Shown here piece after piece: positions 13,531 to 14,778 of a stretch of DNA of 14,778 bases. The stretch lies in NCBI GenBank assembly GCA_964614415.1, contig CAZTLE010000099.1:1-14778 (forward strand), given 5' to 3'. Position 1 is the stretch's first letter; each line of letters starts with the position of its first letter. The stretch comes from CAZTLE01 sp964614415. Lineage in GTDB: Bacteria; Bacteroidota; Bacteroidia; Flavobacteriales; Flavobacteriaceae. The translations under genes and the position numbers were made by a program. The notes beneath the pieces are model-generated. The model was not told the origin of the DNA. It ran no database searches and saw only the letters and a list, made by a program, of their open reading frames with translations.

Positions 13531-14778
13531 TTATCCAAACAGATACCTCACCACATCGTGCACCTTCGCTACTTTGATCACGTTGATGGTGTAATTCCCT
13601 TTGGGGAACTTGGCGTATTTAGAAACGATGATTGAACTGTAGCCCAATTTCTCGGCTTCAAGAATGCGCTGATCGATCCGGGTTACGGGGCGCACTTCTC
13701 CCGCGAGTCCTATTTCCGCGGCAAAGCATACCGATTTGTCGATTGCGATATCTACATTGGACGAAAGCACGGCGGCCACTACGGCCAGGTCGATAGCCGG
13801 ATCATCAATGCTGATCCCGCCCGTAATATTCAGGAAGACATCTTTGGCACCCAGTTTAAATCCGGCACGCTTTTCCAATACCGCGAGCAACATATTGAGG
13901 CGCTTGGTGTTGTACCCTGTACTGCTCCGTTGAGGTGTGCCGTACACTGCTGTGCTCACCAGTGCCTGAATTTCGATCATAAGGGGTCTCATGCCCTCAA
14001 GAGTGGCAGCTACAGCAGTCCCGCTGAGGTCCTCTTCGGTTTTTGAGATGAGTATTTCCGAAGGATTGCTTACCTCCCGGAGTCCGTCACCCTGCATTTC
14101 GTAAATGCCCAGCTCATTGGTACTTCCAAAGCGATTCTTATTAGCGCGAAGAATTCGGTATATGTGATTCCGGTCACCCTCAAACTGCAATACCGTATCC
14201 ACCATGTGCTCCAATATCTTGGGTCCGGCTATGTTTCCATCCTTAGTGATATGACCTATTAGAATCACCGGGGTCGCAGTTTCCTTGGCAAATCTGATGA
14301 GTTCTCCTGTACACTCCCTAATTTGACTGATACTACCCGCACTGCTTTCAATACTGTTTGTATGCAAGGTCTGAATGGAATCGATAACAACGATATCCGG
14401 TGCGGTTTCTTCGATCTGCCGGAAGATATTCTGGGTTTGCGTTTCGGTAAGGATCAGGCAGGTCTCCGAATCCGGGTGGATTCGCTCTGCACGCATCTTA
14501 ATTTGTTGCGCACTTTCCTCTCCGGATACATATAAGGTCTTGTAGGGAAGTCTCAGCGCAATTTGTAGCATCAGGGTACTTTTCCCTATACCGGGCTCAC
14601 CGCCCAACAGGGTAAGTGAACCGGGAACGATTCCGCCGCCCAACACCCGATTGAGCTCAGCATCCCTGGTGTCCAACCGGTTTTCAGTTTGGACAGATAT
14701 TTCGGCAATCTTTTGAGGCTTAGTAACCCGTTTTACCGGACTCTCTGCAGTGCGCCAGGAGGTTTTTTCACCCTTCTG
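13531..14778 (-). CDS. radA: DNA repair protein RadA/Sms (5' end cut by window edge)
   Basis: RadA is a RecA-like hexameric helicase that drives branch migration of recombination intermediates. The frame is open from the right edge (14778) to the TAA at 13531-13533, giving 415 residues of a protein usually about 455 long. A downstream TTG at 14676 is not the start, because conserved sequence (KGEKTSW, then IAEISVQTENRLDT) precedes it; the missing part should carry the four-cysteine zinc finger. In fragment numbering, Walker A is GGEPGIGKST (59-68), the Walker B region is VVIDS (130-134) and the RadA signature KNRFG is at 214-218. The C-terminal Lon-like domain follows, from about 245 on (AATLEGMRPLMIEIQALV, then GAKDVFLNITGG and SKYAKFPKG). 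Nothing appears broken. It converges with tas across a repeat-bearing 91-base gap. Confidence 0.96.
   Translation of the reverse strand, partial: QKGEKTSWRTAESPVKRVTKPQKIAEISVQTENRLDTRDAELNRVLGGGIVPGSLTLLGGEPGIGKSTLMLQIALRLPYKTLYVSGEESAQQIKMRAERIHPDSETCLILTETQTQNIFRQIEETAPDIVVIDSIQTLHTNSIESSAGSISQIRECTGELIRFAKETATPVILIGHITKDGNIAGPKILEHMVDTVLQFEGDRNHIYRILRANKNRFGSTNELGIYEMQGDGLREVSNPSEILISKTEEDLSGTAVAATLEGMRPLMIEIQALVSTAVYGTPQRSSTGYNTKRLNMLLAVLEKRAGFKLGAKDVFLNITGGISIDDPAIDLAVVAAVLSSNVDIAIDKSVCFAAEIGLAGEVRPVTRIDQRILEAEKLGYSSIIVSKYAKFPKGNYTINVIKVAKVHDVVRYLFG

Noticed and set aside
13411..13635. 74-codon + strand frame across the tas-radA gap
   Set aside because: It translates the heptamer repeats (FGIWNLGFGIWDL) and then antisense radA; no support as a gene.

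Overview
The window looks like a chromosomal segment of a marine-type Flavobacteriaceae bacterium (phylum Bacteroidota). Three things suggest this. Two secreted proteins carry type IX secretion system (T9SS) type A C-terminal sorting domains. Upstream regions hold TAnnTTTG-type -7 promoter elements rather than Shine-Dalgarno-led, sigma70-like promoters. The AT-rich leaders and lipoprotein signals (LLSC, MSSC) are typical of the group. The genus cannot be told from the sequence.

Layout, left to right. (1) Bases 2-664 hold the C-terminal part of glycyl-tRNA synthetase, cut by the left edge. (2) Bases 665-6475 are an accessory cassette: two paralogous T9SS-exported proteins on the + strand (611 and 980 aa) flank a small lipoprotein on the - strand. 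(3) Bases 6472-9888 on the - strand encode a 1138-aa predicted outer-membrane beta-barrel protein of unknown function. (4) Bases 10042-12345 are a probable + strand operon: exodeoxyribonuclease III, a small multi-pass membrane protein, and an OmpA-family coiled-coil lipoprotein. (5) Bases 12399-13439 encode a Tas-type aldo/keto reductase. (6) Bases 13531-14778 on the - strand encode RadA/Sms, cut by the right edge at its N-terminal zinc-finger region.

The most interesting part is the T9SS cargo pair. The proteins share a signal peptide, an N-terminal motif, a core of about 410 residues and a sorting domain. The larger one has two CARDB-like domains and a proprotein-convertase P-domain inserted between core and sorting domain. 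Their upstream regions share a 19-base block built on an inverted repeat (CCTAT-N7-ATAGG) and a second palindromic block (TGATTRTCA). Both blocks lie at the same distance from a matching -7 element, while the sequence between them has diverged. This points to a common, unidentified regulator. Much of the window's gene content concerns the cell envelope: secreted proteins, two lipoproteins, a large barrel and a membrane protein. These are set among housekeeping genes (glyQS, xth, radA).

Two perfect or near-perfect terminator hairpins (2832-2862 and 6442-6473) separate convergent genes and overlap, or run into, the stop codons of the - strand genes. Two short heptamer tandem repeats (9983-10003 and 13462-13496) and one REP-like element (13505-13525) lie in intergenic DNA. 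I saw no tRNA, rRNA, CRISPR array, insertion sequence or phage gene.
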